A stretch of DNA of 64,000 nucleotides. Origin: Myotis daubentonii (lineage: Eukaryota > Chordata > Mammalia > Chiroptera > Vespertilionidae). Location of the stretch: contig NC_081841.1 in assembly GCF_963259705.1 (NCBI RefSeq), forward strand, positions 88,859,063 to 88,923,062, written 5' to 3'. Every line of letters begins with the position of its first letter. Positions within the stretch are counted from its first letter, which is position 1. The notes beneath the pieces were generated by a model. It did no database searches and was not told where the DNA came from. It worked only from the letters and a program-made list of their open reading frames with translations. Positions 41,921 to 53,845 of the stretch are shown piece by piece. Both the position numbers and the translations under genes were made by a program.

Positions 41921-43282
41921 TTAAGATAGTCTTCTGTGGAACCACTTGTTTTGATTATGCTTTTCCTTCCTTTTTTTTGGTATTATGTACATCTCAGTTT
42001 TGTTTTTGTTTTTCATACAAGTATGCCTCTTTTATCACACATGTAAGTACCAAAGAAGACATAATAATAACTATCAAAGGCACACTACACCCTAGAAGCC
42101 TCAAAGCTGTTATTGCAACTAAGTAATTTTTAAATGATTGTTTAATATTCAATTATTTTCTAACTTGCTCCACATGCTCCATGGAGGCCCAGTCGTCAAG
42201 CCCTTCTTCATTAATTTTATTTCAAGAAATTCAGGTTTATAAATTGACTTAATAACATGATGTTACTTAGGAGGTACAGAACAATACTTTATATTTGTAT
42301 AATATAAATGGACACCTAGAGTTTATTTCTTCTAATGTTCTCACAAGAATCATCTTATGTGATCCTCACAACAAACTAGTATTTCCATTTTGTATTGAAA
42401 GGAACAGTGCAGAATTAACTTGACATCCAAGCATCTTCTTGTAACAACTCATTTTCTTCAAGGGTTTATAAAACACAAGTGTGGACTTTATTTTCTGCAA
42501 ATCCACTTAATCTGGCAAGGTTCTTTCACACAGCAAGGAACAGCATTTGTTATGTTTGAGGGAAAGCCAGCCGGTCCCCTTCCCGGTGCGGAGGTAAACA
42601 GCAGGCTGCCTGCTTGCCTTGCGACTGCTCCTGCTAAGGAGAGAATGTGTAGTCTGTTTCATTTTGAAGGCCTTCTGGAAACTAGCAGTTGCCTTTTCTC
42701 CTCAGTGTTCTGCGCAGCTCAGTTTTAGAAGCCTCTCCTTGAGTCTCCTTCCCTCTTCCATGGGGTAGACAGTGAGGAAATCCCTAAAATCCAGGGATTT
42801 TTAGGAAGCAGGAGGAAAAAAAAACATGGATGAGGGGTTTATTCATCTATGGAATGAGAACCATGAAGTTTTCTTTTTTATTCCAATTTAAATTAAAACA
42901 AAGAGCCATAAAAATCATTTTATTTTAGAGGCTTAATATAAATAGGTCTTACTGGTTTTTAAGTTGAAAACCTTAAAGATCAAGTAAAAAAAAGAAAATC
43001 TTTCTCATCTACTTTTACTTGGTCAAGAGTAAGATATTAAAGCTTGAGTTTTCACAGTCAAATTTCCTCCTGACTTCAGCTAAAGAATATTCTGACTTGC
43101 CAAAAGACTTCTGCACACTTTTATGTAAATAAAGATTGCAGCAGGTCAGAGGGTAGAATAAAGGCAATGGGGGAAAATATAAGATTAATATAAGCAAAGA
43201 TCAAGAGAGAGTTTGGGAGAAAGAAAAGATATCGGAGATAGCCCCTACTTTTATGGGAGATATTTTATTTCTTAAAAGCATT
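41921..43282. other. Unassigned DNA with a possible MIR
   Basis: CTTATGTGATCCTCACAACA and CATTTTGTATTGAAAGGAAC (42290-42405) suggest a diverged reverse MIR. No gene is recognised; the frame at 42420-42728 has no known motif. Confidence 0.35.
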
Positions 43283-43482
43283 TTTTTTAAATATGTTTTT
43301 ATTGATTTAAAGTGATAGGAAACAAGAGGGAGAGAGAGATAGAAACACGCATTGGCTGCCTCCTACATGCTCCCTACTGAGGATCCAGCCCACAACCCCA
43401 ACATGTGCCCCGACTGGGAAAGAAACAGTGACCTCTTGGTGCATGGGATGACATTCAATAAACTTGGCCACACAGGCTGGGC
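43283..43482 (-). mobile_element. Ves SINE (diverged)
   Basis: TATGTTTTTATTGATTTAAA, GGCTGCCTCCTACATGCTCC and CCTCTTGGTGCATGGGATGA are reverse-complement Ves. The head end is mutated (CACACAGGCTGGGC). Confidence 0.88.
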
Positions 43483-43680
43483 TGTGGGAGAGATTTTAAA
43501 ATTAGACAATGATGAAAATTCATAATTTAAAAGTTTTTCTAAGTGCTAAAAACATATTCTCCATCTCCCCATCTTCAGTAAGTTCGAGAGATTTTAGTAA
43601 AAACTCCATCTACTTTGAAGAGCTTCTTCATTGACAGGGTGTTGTTTGTTTGAAAGTGCTGTTGCCCCTAAGAGCACAAG

Positions 43681-43907
43681 AAAGCTAGTTTCTGCCCGAG
43701 CCACTTCGGCTCAATGGATAGAGCGCTGGCCTGCAGACTGAAGGGTCTCAGGTTTAATTCTGGTCAAGGGCACATGCCCGGGTTGTGGGCTCAATCCCCA
43801 GTAGGGGACATGCAGGAGGCAGCCAATCAATGATTCTCTCTCTCCCTCTCCCTTCCTCTGTGAAGTCAATAAAAAATATTAATTTTAAAAAGAAATAAAG
43901 CTAGTTT
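43681..43907 (+). mobile_element. Ves SINE with target-site duplication
   Basis: The body at 43692-43896 begins CTGCCCGAGCCACTTCGGCT and ends GTCAATAAAAAATATTAATT. AAAGCTAGTTT is present at 43681-43691 and 43897-43907. Confidence 0.92.
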
Positions 43908-45328
43908 TTAATGTATATTACATATGAAAGTTAAAATTTTCTTTGTGGAGGGGTCATCAGGGTATTCATTTATCACACATTCAAAAATGTCAACTGCCTA
44001 CTGCCCGGAGTTGAAATTTTCCCACATGACTACTTTCAAGCAACACTAAGAAGAAAATAAAATGACAATGAGGTATAAATGTTAACTACACACATGTCAA
44101 TATTCATTTTTGTTTATTTTTACTTAGCTCTCTTTAAATGTTTTTTACTTAATTTTCCTTATATTTATTTATTTCCTTTTATCCCCTGAAACTTTTATTG
44201 ATACTGGTACACACTCATATAGTGAAGATATAAAATTTGAGAATAAAACGAATACCTAGTTTCTACAATGTGGGGACATAAAGGCCAACATGAAACATTC
44301 TCTGCCTTTAATAAGGGAGAATTAGACAAGTACACTGGCATGCATCACTGAGATGAAGTAAGGCGATGCCTGTTCCATATATACCAATATAAGTCTGGAC
44401 AGGGAAGAGGACCATTAGTAAAACACACCCTCCTAAAGCCATGTTGCTACCTCCGTTGTTATTCACTGGGTCCTGAAAGGGTTTGGGAATATGAGACACA
44501 TCTCTATTTCCTGCTTGCCTATGACTTTATTAAAGAGTCATCTTCAGGTAATTAGGGTTTTTCTAAAACATGAATTATTTATGTCTCCCTAAAGTCACAT
44601 ATGCTGACCAGAAGTCTCTAGAATCCCGGGAATCATGTGGTTTCCTCCTAAGAAAGCTTCCTGGAACTTAGGAAATTGGGTAGAAAATCTTAAAGTTCTT
44701 TTAGTATCATTTCCTGTCCTATCCTGGTGGATATTCTTTATTAAAAATTTTCACATCTCTTCCATCAGGCAGTTTGTTAAATTGTTGCTTTATATACCAG
44801 CGCATGGCCCTTCTTGTGGAAAATGAAATTACATGTGAAAAGGTATTTGCAACAGTGATTTCTATAATTGGAACAAAGCCAAGTCTCTGTATACTTTATA
44901 TTCAGACTAATTATGAAAAATTGGCATCACTTCTGTTTCTGCCTCCAAATCTGTGAACAAATATGATAACTAATTAGTGTGGAGCATTTCCTGGCTCAGT
45001 CATTCTTTCCAGCACTGCTTATGTGATCATTCATGATGATTTCAAGAGCCACATAAATAATTCTTCCAATTTCCTGGTTTCTCTGTTCCCTGACATCCAC
45101 TCCTCCATTGTCCTTGTCCTTGACCCTATCTTGTCAACTACTCTCATGGTTATACTTTAGAGTTTGTCGTTATCAATAAATGCCACTCCATCTTAATTTA
45201 CATTAGCCCACTTTTGAGCTCCACTTGCCTCGTATCCCATCTCTGGCAATCCTACAACTACTGACCCTGTGAATTTTTCACTGGACCTGCTGTCTGTATT
45301 TCTTGTTAGGTTCTATATTATAATTATA
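43908..45328. other. Unassigned DNA
   Basis: No gene recognised. CCTGACATCCACTCCTCCAT at about 45088-45107 and its surroundings might be an L2 internal fragment, but the match is weak. Confidence 0.3.
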
Positions 45329-46035
45329 CTAGGGGCCCGGTGCACGAAATTCGTGCACTGGGTGTGTGTGTGGGGGGGGGGGAGTGTCCCTCAGCCCAGC
45401 CTGCCCCCTCTCACATACTGGGAGCCCTCAGGCGTTGACCCCCATCACCCTCCGATCGCAGGATCGGCCCCTTGCCCAGACCTGAGGCCTCTGGCCCAGG
45501 AATCATGCCTGGGCAGGGGACCCCATCTCCCTCTGATCACTTGCTCCACCCCCCGCCCAAGCCTGACGCCTCTGACCCAGGCTTCAGGCCTGGGCAAGGG
45601 GACCATCATATCCCCCCAATCCCCGGCTCCTCCCCCCACCTAGGCCTGATGCCTCAGCCAGAGGAGTTGACCCTCATCACCCTCCGATCACCAATCACCG
45701 GATTGGCCCCTTGACCAGGCCTGAGGCCTCTGGCAGAGGTGTCAGGCCTGGGCAGGGGACCCCCAGCTCCCTGCGGTTGCAGGCTCCGCCCCTGCCCAGG
45801 CCTAACGCCTCAGGCCTAGGCATCCGGCTTGGGCAGCGGGGACCCGCAGCTGCAGTGGCCCCACGATCGCGGGCTCTGCTTTAGGCCCAGGCAAGGGACC
45901 CCTAGCTCCCGGGACTGCCAGCTTCAACCGTGCCCAGCTCCCATTGCTGGCTCCACCCCTACTTCCTGCTATCACTGGCCAGGGCGGAAAAGGCGCCTGA
46001 TTCTCCGATCATGGCTGGGTTTCCAATCACTGTCA
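45329..46035 (-). mobile_element. Truncated long HeliBat Helitron (relative of 10169-11256)
   Basis: The 3' end CTAGGGGCCCGGTGCACGAA with hairpin GTGCACGAAATTCGTGCAC is intact. The body follows the 10169 copy closely for about 700 bp up to TTTCCAATCACTGTCAGTGG, where it stops. The last 230 bp, including the 5' terminus, are absent, and a Ves SINE follows at 46048. Minus and plus frames up to 124 codons are shadows. Confidence 0.9.
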
Positions 46036-46047
46036 GTGGTTAGGGCT

Positions 46048-46092
46048 CCACTGATTTTTTAGAGAGTGGAAAGGAGGTAAAGAAGGAGAGAA

Positions 46093-46146
<54 letters not shown>

Positions 46147-46316
46147 ATGTGAGAGAGAGACATATCAATACATCAATTGGTTGCCTCATGCACACATCCC
46201 TACCGGGCCAGGGATCAAACCTGCAACCCAGGTATGTGCCTTTGACCAGGAATTGCACCTGCAACCCTTTGATGTTTGGGCAGATGTTCTATCTGCTGAG
46301 CCACACTGGTCAGGGT
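46048..46316 (-). mobile_element. Ves SINE with expanded (GA)n tract
   Basis: Reverse-complement Ves: TTTTTTAGAGAGTGGAAAGG at the tail side, a GA run at about 46080-46143, TTGGTTGCCTCATGCACACA in the middle and GAGCCACACTGGTCAGGG at the head. The GA run derives from the SINE's own CT-rich segment. Confidence 0.9.
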
Positions 46317-46644
46317 ACTTGACACATATTTTCAATTCCTCCCTTAAATCCCCTTTTCACCTACTCAGCATATGGATCCACATAATTAAATATGCTGCAA
46401 AAAAAATAAAAAAACATCCTTCATTGCTAACCTTAAGTGGGCCCTTAATGATGAGAACAATTATATTACCAGTATACTCCCCTAACCCATTCACTTTCTG
46501 ACCTTTTCCAAACTACAAAGATTTCCCACATCTTCATTCTTAGATGATACTTGTGGGTCCTCTTCCACTGGAAAAATAAAAGCAATGAAAGAATACTTCT
46601 ACAACTTATCACCACTGGCCACCTGCCTGTATTTACTCCTTAAA

Positions 46645-46915
46645 AAAATAAATAAACTGATGAACAAAAATAGATCCAGAGACATAGAAGCATGGAATAG
46701 ACTGATGAATCTCAGAGGGAAGGCAGTGGTGGGTGGGTGGGTGGGTGGGTGGGGAGAGATTAACCTGGGAACTTATATGCTTATATGCATAGCCCATGAA
46801 AAATGACAATAGTGTGGTGAAGGTCTGGGAGGGTCAGGTGCAGGGTGGAGCGGGTCAAAGGTAAAAAAAGGAGGGCTTCTGTAATATTTCAAAAATAAAG
46901 TTAAATTTTTAAAAA
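46645..46915 (+). mobile_element. L1 LINE 3' end
   Basis: GATGAACAAAAATAGATCCA, a (GGTG)n purine tract at 46727-46753, ACAATAGTGTGGTGAAGGTC and TCTGTAATATTTCAAAAATA are the L1 3' UTR. It is the same family as the 3' end at 54085-54304. Confidence 0.8.
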
Positions 46916-46972
46916 GAGTAATTTAAAACATCCATCATCTATTACTGAATGTTAATATAAAGTTTGAGAGAA

Positions 46973-48000
46973 AAATTATTGAATTTATTGGGGTGACATT
47001 GGCTACTATAATTTATTATATAGGTTTCAGGTATATGATGCTATGCTACATCATCTGTATATGGTATTGTGAGTTCACCACACAAAGTCAAGTCTCCTTC
47101 CATCACCATTTCCCTCTCCTTTACCCTCTTTTACTTCCCCCAGCCCCTTTTTCTCGAATAATCACCATACTGTTGTCTGTGTCTATGTTGTTGTGTCGTT
47201 TTTCTTAATCCCTTTACCTTTTTCACCCAGCTCGCCAACCTCCCTCTCCTCTAACAGCTGTCAGTCTGTTCTATGTATCTATCAGTCTGTTTCTATTCTG
47301 TTTGCTACTTTATTTTGTTCGCTAGATTCCACATATAAGTGAAATCACATGGTACCTATTGTCTTTCTCTGTCTGGCTTATTTCATTTAGTATAATACTC
47401 TCCAGATACATCCATGCTGTTGCAAAGGATATGATTTTCTTCTTTTTATGGCTGAGTAGTATTCCATTGTATAAATGAACCACAGCTTCTTTTTTTTTAT
47501 CCACTCTCCTACTAATGGGCACTTGTCTACTGTATGGAAAGTAACACTGCAAAGAACCTAGAGGTGCATATATTCTTTCAAATTAGTGTTTCAGGTTTCT
47601 TTGGATATATTCCCAGAACTGGAATTGCTGGGTCATAAGGCAGTTCCATTTTTAATTTTTTGAGGTAACTCCATACTGCTTTGCCTAGTGGCTGCACCAA
47701 TCTACATTCCCTCCAACAGTGCACTAGGGTTCCCTTTTTTCCACATCCTGGCCAACACTTGTTGTTAGTTGATTTTTTAATGAAAGCTATTCTGACAGGT
47801 GTGAGGTGATATTTCATTGTAGTTTTAATTATTTTGATTATAAAATTGTAGCTTTAATTTGCATTTCTCTGATGATTAGTGATATTGAGTATCTTTTTAT
47901 GTCTACTGGCCATTTGTATGTGCTCTTTGGAGAAGTGTCTATTCAGATAATTTGCCAATTTTTTAATTGGAATGTTTGTTTTCTTGTTGTTGAGTGGTTA
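46973..48000 (-). mobile_element. L1 LINE, ORF2 C-terminus and 3' UTR
   Basis: Plus-strand landmarks GGGGTGACATTGGCTACTAT, GGCTGAGTAGTATTCCATTG, TGGAATTGCTGGGTCATAAG and TTCTGACAGGTGTGAGGTGA give the complete order of an L1 3' kilobase in minus orientation. The minus frame at 47578-47817 is the conserved C-terminal part of ORF2, still open for about 80 codons. Confidence 0.9.
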
Positions 48001-48559
48001 GTATGGAGGCTCTATTTTGTTGTCAAGACAAGTCTGTCAGCTTATTGTACACTCAGGAGCATTTTGCCAGTGTTTGATCCCTCTCTCACTTTAGTATCTT
48101 CATTTACCCTTCTTTGCCAAAACATTCCATTTTAATTACAAAATGTTATAGTCTTTCACATCTTAAAATTTTATTTTGTTTTCACATCTACTCTCACCTA
48201 CCACCCCTTTGTTTTGTTTCCCTTTATTACATTGCTCCTCAAAACAGTTTTCTATTTACAATTTTTAATTATTTTATTCTTCTTCTTTGAGTCCATTCAC
48301 TCACACCACTACCATGACTCCACCAAATTTTTAAAAAAATTTAGCTAATGGTTTTTTACATTATTAAACCCAATGGTCCATTATTAGTGCTCAATTTTCA
48401 TGACCAATTAGGAGCTTTTCACATGACTGATTACCCCCTCCTCTTTAAGATAATTTCCTAACTCTCTAAGAGTGTTTTATTTAATTTAAAATCTTAGCTC
48501 TTCTTTCTCAATCTGTTTTGTTGGTTCTTCCTTATTGCAAACTATAAATATTGGACTAT

Positions 48560-49270
48560 CCCAAAACTCAGATATTCTCTTTATTTTTTTCTACATTTAA
48601 TCATAAGGATATTTTATCATGACTTTAAAATTACCCATCCTCTTAAATTTAACTGTAGCTTGGACCTCGCTCTCAAAACAAGTCTGGATTTTACTCACTT
48701 GACACTCCAATTTACATGTATAATAGGCACTTTAAATATACCATGTCCAACATTTTAACTATTAAACTCTACTTCTCAAAAAATTAAATTAAATACAAAA
48801 ATTACATATGGCACAGTTTTCCACATATCTGTAAATGGCAGCTTCATTTTTCCAATAACTCAGATCAAGAAGCTTAGAGTCATTCATGACTCCTTCTTTT
48901 CTATCACATCTCACATCCCCATATTTTTTATCTGTTCCTTCAAAAATATAGACATAATCCCAGGACTGCTCACTATCTTTGTTGATTTGTTGATGATAGC
49001 CATTCTGACAGGTGTGAGATGAAATCTCATTGTGGTTGTAATTTGAATCTCTCTGATGATTAGTGACGTTGGACTCTGACATATTATATGATGTATTATA
49101 TTTATTCGTTTGTTTATTAACTTCTTCACCCCTGTTAGACTGGAACTGCAAAAAGGCAGAGATGTTTGTCTGTTTTGTTCACTAATAAACTCTCAGCTAC
49201 TGAAATATATAATAAATATATGTATGTAGCATATATGTGCCACTTAGTAAACATATCCTATATACTAGTA
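48560..49270 (+). mobile_element. L2 LINE fragments, with a small reverse L1 piece
   Basis: TATACCATGTCCAACATTTT, AGCTTAGAGTCATTCATGAC and ACTGCAAAAAGGCAGAGATG keep the L2 order on the plus strand. Between them, 48975-49075 (ATAGCCATTCTGACAGGTGT, GATGATTAGTGACGTTG) is a short minus-strand L1 ORF2 piece. Confidence 0.5.
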
Positions 49271-49681
49271 ATAAAATCCTAATATGCAAATATACTGAAC
49301 AGCAGAATGACTGGCGGAACAACTGGTTGCTATGACACACACTGACCACCAGGGGGCAGATGCTCAATGCAGGAGCTGACCCCTAGTTGTCAGTGAGCTC
49401 CCACAGAGGGAGTTCTGCTCAGCCAGAAGCCGGGCTTGAGGGCGGCTAGCACAGTGGGAGTGTTGGGAGCTTCTCCCACTTCCACTGCAGGTAGGTGGTA
49501 AGGAGTGAGGGGTTCAAGACTTCGAGAGCCTCAGACTGCGAGAGGGATGTCTGACTGCCGGGGATCAGGCCTTAGTTGGCAGACAGACATCCCCCAAGGG
49601 ATCCCAGACTGCTAGATGGCACAGGCTGGGCTGAGGGACCCCCCACCACCAGTGCATGAATTTCGTACACCAGGCCTCTAG
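49256..49681 (+). mobile_element. HeliBat Helitron, plus strand
   Basis: It starts TCCTATATACTAGTAATAAA and ends GTGCATGAATTTCGTACACC followed by AGGCCTCTAG. A degenerate internal hairpin (GGATGTCTGACTGCCGGGGA opposite GGCAGACAGACATCC) is present at about 49544-49592. Confidence 0.93.
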
Positions 49682-50220
49682 TAGCATATATTCGGTGATA
49701 AATTATTGAATTCACTTCCTTTTTAAAGTGAGATATAATATATATTTGTGATCAAACAATTTAAAATTGATATAAGGTTATAATAATTATAGAAATAGGC
49801 TTAACCTGGAATTGTATATGACTAAGTTATTATTTTAGATTCAATTGGATGTATCTTTGCTCTTCGCCATGTAAATCCTGATCTCAGATCTTAAGTAAAG
49901 TGATAATTTAAAGGTGTCACATTTATAGGAAGAGGATTTCAGCACTTCGTCCAATTTATCTTGTTTATAATATAAGTAAAATTCTGTCATTTTTTTGTTT
50001 GATTATTCTGTTTTGGCCTTGCCTTCTTCAAAAATAATAACTATAATAAGGCTGATTGTCACAGAAGAAAATCAAGAATCTATCTCCTGTATAAGTTCCA
50101 AGATTGTATCTCTTGTATAAGTCAATAAAATAGGGTTTTATTTTGGACTTGTTCCTACAAGGCAAGAAACATGTGGATTCTGGGATGAAGGTACTGACTA
50201 TGCATCAAACTCTCACTGTC
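49682..50220. other. Unassigned AT-rich DNA
   Basis: Nothing recognisable. Confidence 0.35.
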
Positions 50221-50350
50221 TACAGGATGTCCCCCCAAATTGTATACACACTTTAACAGCTGATAGCTCAATTTTAAAAACAAACTGTATTTTATTAAAC
50301 ACTGCCTTTATAATTATTCAGTGTGTGTATACCTTTTTGGACACCCTATA
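50221..50350. mobile_element. Intact 126-bp Tc1/mariner-type MITE
   Basis: Ends CAGGATGTCCCCCCAAATTG and GTATACCTTTTTGGACACCC (plus TA) form inverted repeats of about 28 bp and are flanked by TA (50221-50222 and 50349-50350). TATACACACTTTAACAGCTG is shared with the 13563 copy. There is no coding capacity. Confidence 0.88.
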
Positions 50351-50559
50351 TGTAACCCACTCCCTCCCACATCTGTGTGGTTTCAAAGAAAAGAACCCTA
50401 TCTCTCTTTCTGAGTACCAGGACATGTGCATCACTAAGAGGCTGATTAATCATTGAAACTTCCAACAAACAATAAGTGCCTGATGCAACAATTATTAGCA
50501 GCCACTAAAAAATAAAATAATAAAAATTTTAAAATCAAATTTCTTAATTCAACCAACAG

Positions 50560-50608
50560 AAGTAAAGCTTGATGCCCTAACTGGTTTGGCTCAGCATAAG
50601 TAAAGCTT
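50560..50608 (+). mobile_element. 27-bp Ves SINE head flanked by an 11-bp duplication
   Basis: GATGCCCTAACTGGTTTGGC plus TCAGCAT (50571-50597) contains only the first 22 bp of a Ves SINE. AAGTAAAGCTT stands exactly before (50560-50570) and after it (50598-50608). No internal, CT-rich or A-tail part is present. Confidence 0.8.
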
Positions 50609-50820
50609 AAATACTTTTAATTATGAATTAGATGTGGCTTAAAACTAGTAGGAATTTGGTTAATATATTTAATCATTTTTTGTCCCATGGTTGCTTAAAA
50701 TTCAACTCTAAGATCACAGCTCAGTAATAAATTCTAGAAGGAAGTAAAGTATATGTTCTTTTTCTCTAAATATTTTATAAAAACAAAAACAATGACAACA
50801 AAATATTATTTATTATTTAA

Positions 50821-51285
50821 CTAGAGGCCTGGTGCACAAATTTGTGCATGGGTAGGGTCCCTCGTGCCCCCAACCTCACAGCCCTGCAGCCCCAGCTGGC
50901 ACTGGCACACCACTGTGGCCTGGCACCACCCCCTCACCTGCTCCACCATCTCACCTGTGGGACGATCAGTCAGGCCCGGGCCCCTGCTGCCACTGCTGGT
51001 TGCTGTCTGCGGGGCAATCGGTGGGGCAATTGGGTCCCCACTCACACCCACCTTGGCCTGGCACTGTCTCTCACCTGCTTCATCATCCTGCCATCGTCCT
51101 GCTCTCATCGGGGCCCATTGGGGTCGGCAGTGCCTTCATTGCCACCCGCTGCCAGCACTGCATCTCCAGCACCCACCATGTTCCACATCGCCCCCTGGTG
51201 ATCAGCACAAGTCATAGCAAGCAGTCAAACTCCCAGTCGAACTCCCGGTTGAACAATTCACATATTAGGCTTTTATTATATAGGA
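50821..51285 (-). mobile_element. HeliBat Helitron
   Basis: CTAGAGGCCTGGTGCACAAA and TTTGTGCATGGG form the 3' end; the 5' end is TCCTATATAATAAAAGCC in reverse complement at 51268-51285. The body (CATCGCCCCCTGGTGATCAG and GC-rich repeats) differs from the main subfamily. Frames of 95-119 codons over it are not genes. Confidence 0.92.
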
Positions 51286-51879
51286 TGAACTGAAACTGTG
51301 CACCAAGAACAGTGTTAGTTTCTTGTTTTGTTTTTTAATATTATTATTTAATTATTGCTATAATGCGAATTTTCACTAGACTACTATAAAAAAGTCTTTG
51401 GAAAAAAAATCTAGATTTTTGCTGAGACATGATTTAGTAGAAGAGAGTTTTAAAAGTGATTTGGATTTTGGGTAGGGAGGAGTAATCAAGGCATACGGAA
51501 TAGTATTTCAAAGGCCTAGTGGTCAGAGAGAATACAGCAAGTAATCGGATTATTTCATCTGAAACTAATGCATATAGTTTTCTAGGTCTCAGGTGTAGGA
51601 TGCAGGGGTAAGAACATGCTGAAATGTGAGTAGAAAAATGGTCAGAAGTGAATTACAACTTAGTCAAGCATTCGGTCATTAAGGAATGTGTAAGCCATGG
51701 CTTCATTAAAGACTTCGAATTTTACTAGAATGTAAAAAATAATTACTGTTGTTATTCATTTTTTTCTACCCTCTTTTTGTTCCCTTCCCATTCTCTTCCT
51801 TGCTTCCACTCTCCTTTCTTTCTCTTGATGTCTTTTCTCCCCTTATATTTCATTTAAGCAAAAGATATATCATTAATTC
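51286..51879. other. Unassigned DNA
   Basis: AT-rich with no recognised feature. Confidence 0.35.
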
Positions 51880-52200
51880 ATTCTAGAAATCTTTATTGAA
51901 CACCTAGTACATATTAGACACTCTAATAGGCCCTAAGAAAATATACTCTGCAAGACAGACCTGAATCCATCCCTCCTGAAACTTAGAGTCCGGTGAACAA
52001 GCTTGCCATGTTCAGGGAACTTAAGTAAACTGAATGTCGCTTAAAGTTAAGGAAATGCCATGAGATGAGATCAGAGAAGACAGCAAAAACACATCACAAG
52101 GGTGTTGTGAATTAGATACAAAATTTTAGTCTTTATGCTAAAAGCAATGGGAAAGCAACAAAGTATTTTAAGTTTGGAGATGATATGATTTGTGTTTATA
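51880..52200 (-). mobile_element. L2 LINE 3' fragment
   Basis: TTCATTCTAGAAATCTTTAT, GAACACCTAGTACATATTAG and AAGCAATGGGAAAGCAACAA follow the reverse-complement L2 order. It was later hit by the L1 that follows. Confidence 0.6.
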
Positions 52201-53244
52201 AAAGATCAAAACTTGTCCTAGGAGATGTATCCTCAAACATATTGCTATGAGAGATGTCTGAGATCTTGCTGCCTATGGTTTCTTTCAAGATTTTTATGGT
52301 TTCAGAATTAACATTTAAGTCTTTTATCCTTTTTGAGTTTATTCTTGTGTATGTGTCAGTTGGTGGTCTAGTTCCTTTTTTTATTCTTCTTCTTTTATTT
52401 TTTTTGCATATACCTGTCCAATTTTCCCAACACCATTTATTGAAAAATTGTCTTTACTCCATGGTATACTCTTAACTCCTTTGTCAAATATTAATTGAGT
52501 GTAATGGCTTAGGTTAGTTTCTGGGTTCTCTGTTCTGTTCTGTTCCATTGATCTATATGCCTATTCTTGTGCCAGTACCAGGCTGTTTTGATGACAGTGG
52601 CTCTACAGTATAACTAGGATAGGGAAACTAAGGAGAAAATAAGCAAATGGGACTATATCAAAATTAAAAGCTCTGCACAGCAAAAGAAGCCATTAACAAA
52701 ATGAAAAGGGGACCCACTGCATGTGAGAACATATTTGCTAATAATACATCTGGTAAGGGGATAATTTCCAAAATATATAAGAAACTCATACAACTTAACA
52801 AAAGGGAGACAATCCAATTTTAAAATGGATTAGTACCTAAATAGACACTTCTCTAAAATGGACATACAGATGGCCAAGAAACATATAAAAAAATGCTTAA
52901 AGTCACTGATCATCAGAGATGTAAAACAATATGGTATTAACTCATACCTGTCAGAATGGCTACCATCAACAAATGAACAAATGACAAGTGTTGGAGAGGA
53001 TGTGGAGAAAAGGAAACTCTAGTACACTGCTGGTGGGGATGCAGACTGGTGCAGCCACTGTGGAAAACAATGTGGAGTTTCCTTAAAAAAAATTTTTAAT
53101 GGAACTGCCATTTTGACCCAGTGATTCCACTTCTAGGCATATATCCTAAGAAACCCAGAACACCAATAAGAAAGACAATATGTACCCCTATGTTCATAAC
53201 AACTATTTACAATAGCTAAGATCTGGAAACAACCCAAGTGCCTG

Positions 53245-53684
53245 TCCTATATAATAAAGAGGTGATATGCAAATTGACCCTCACATCCTCACAGGATGAC
53301 TGCTTATGACCAAGCCATCAGGGGGGTTAGTGAGGGACAACCAAACAACTGAACAGCAGGCTGCATGGGGAGACCAGGCCGGTAGGGGGGTTAGTGAGGG
53401 ATGACCAAATGACTGAACAGCAGGGTGCGTGGGGTGACCAGGCTGATGGGGAAGGGCAGTTGGGGGCAACCAGGCCGTCAGAGAGGGGCAGTTAAGAGGG
53501 TAGTTAGGGTTGACCAGGCAGGGGGGGAAGTTAGGGGCAATCAGGCCAGCACGCAGAAGCAGTGAGGGGTGATCAGGCTGGCGGGGGTGGGGCAGTTAGG
53601 GGCAACGAGACAGGCAGGTGAGCGATTAGGAGCCAGCGGTTCAGGATTGTGAGAGGGATGTCCGACTGCTGGTTTAGGCCTGAT
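53245..53684 (+). mobile_element. HeliBat Helitron lacking its 3' end
   Basis: The 5' end TCCTATATAATAAAGAGGTG is intact. The body has repeated 'GGGGCAGTTAGGGGCAA' units. The last Helitron sequence is the left arm of the internal hairpin (GATGTCCGACTGCTGGTTTA and GGCCTGAT); L1 resumes with ACATTTACACCATGG. No terminal hairpin or CTAG is present, and roughly 40 bp of L1 expected at the site are missing. Confidence 0.88.
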
Positions 53685-53845
53685 ACATTTACACCATGGA
53701 ATATAATCAGATGTAACAACGAAGGATATCTTACCCTTTGAGATAACATGGAGGGACCTGGGGAGTATTGTGCTAAGTGAAATAAGCCAGTCAGAGAAAG
53801 ACAAGTATCACATGATCTCACTCATACATGGAATTTAATGAACAA

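Noticed and set aside
47578..47817. 79-codon minus frame as a host gene
   Set aside because: It is the C-terminal part of L1 ORF2 in a 5'-truncated LINE copy.
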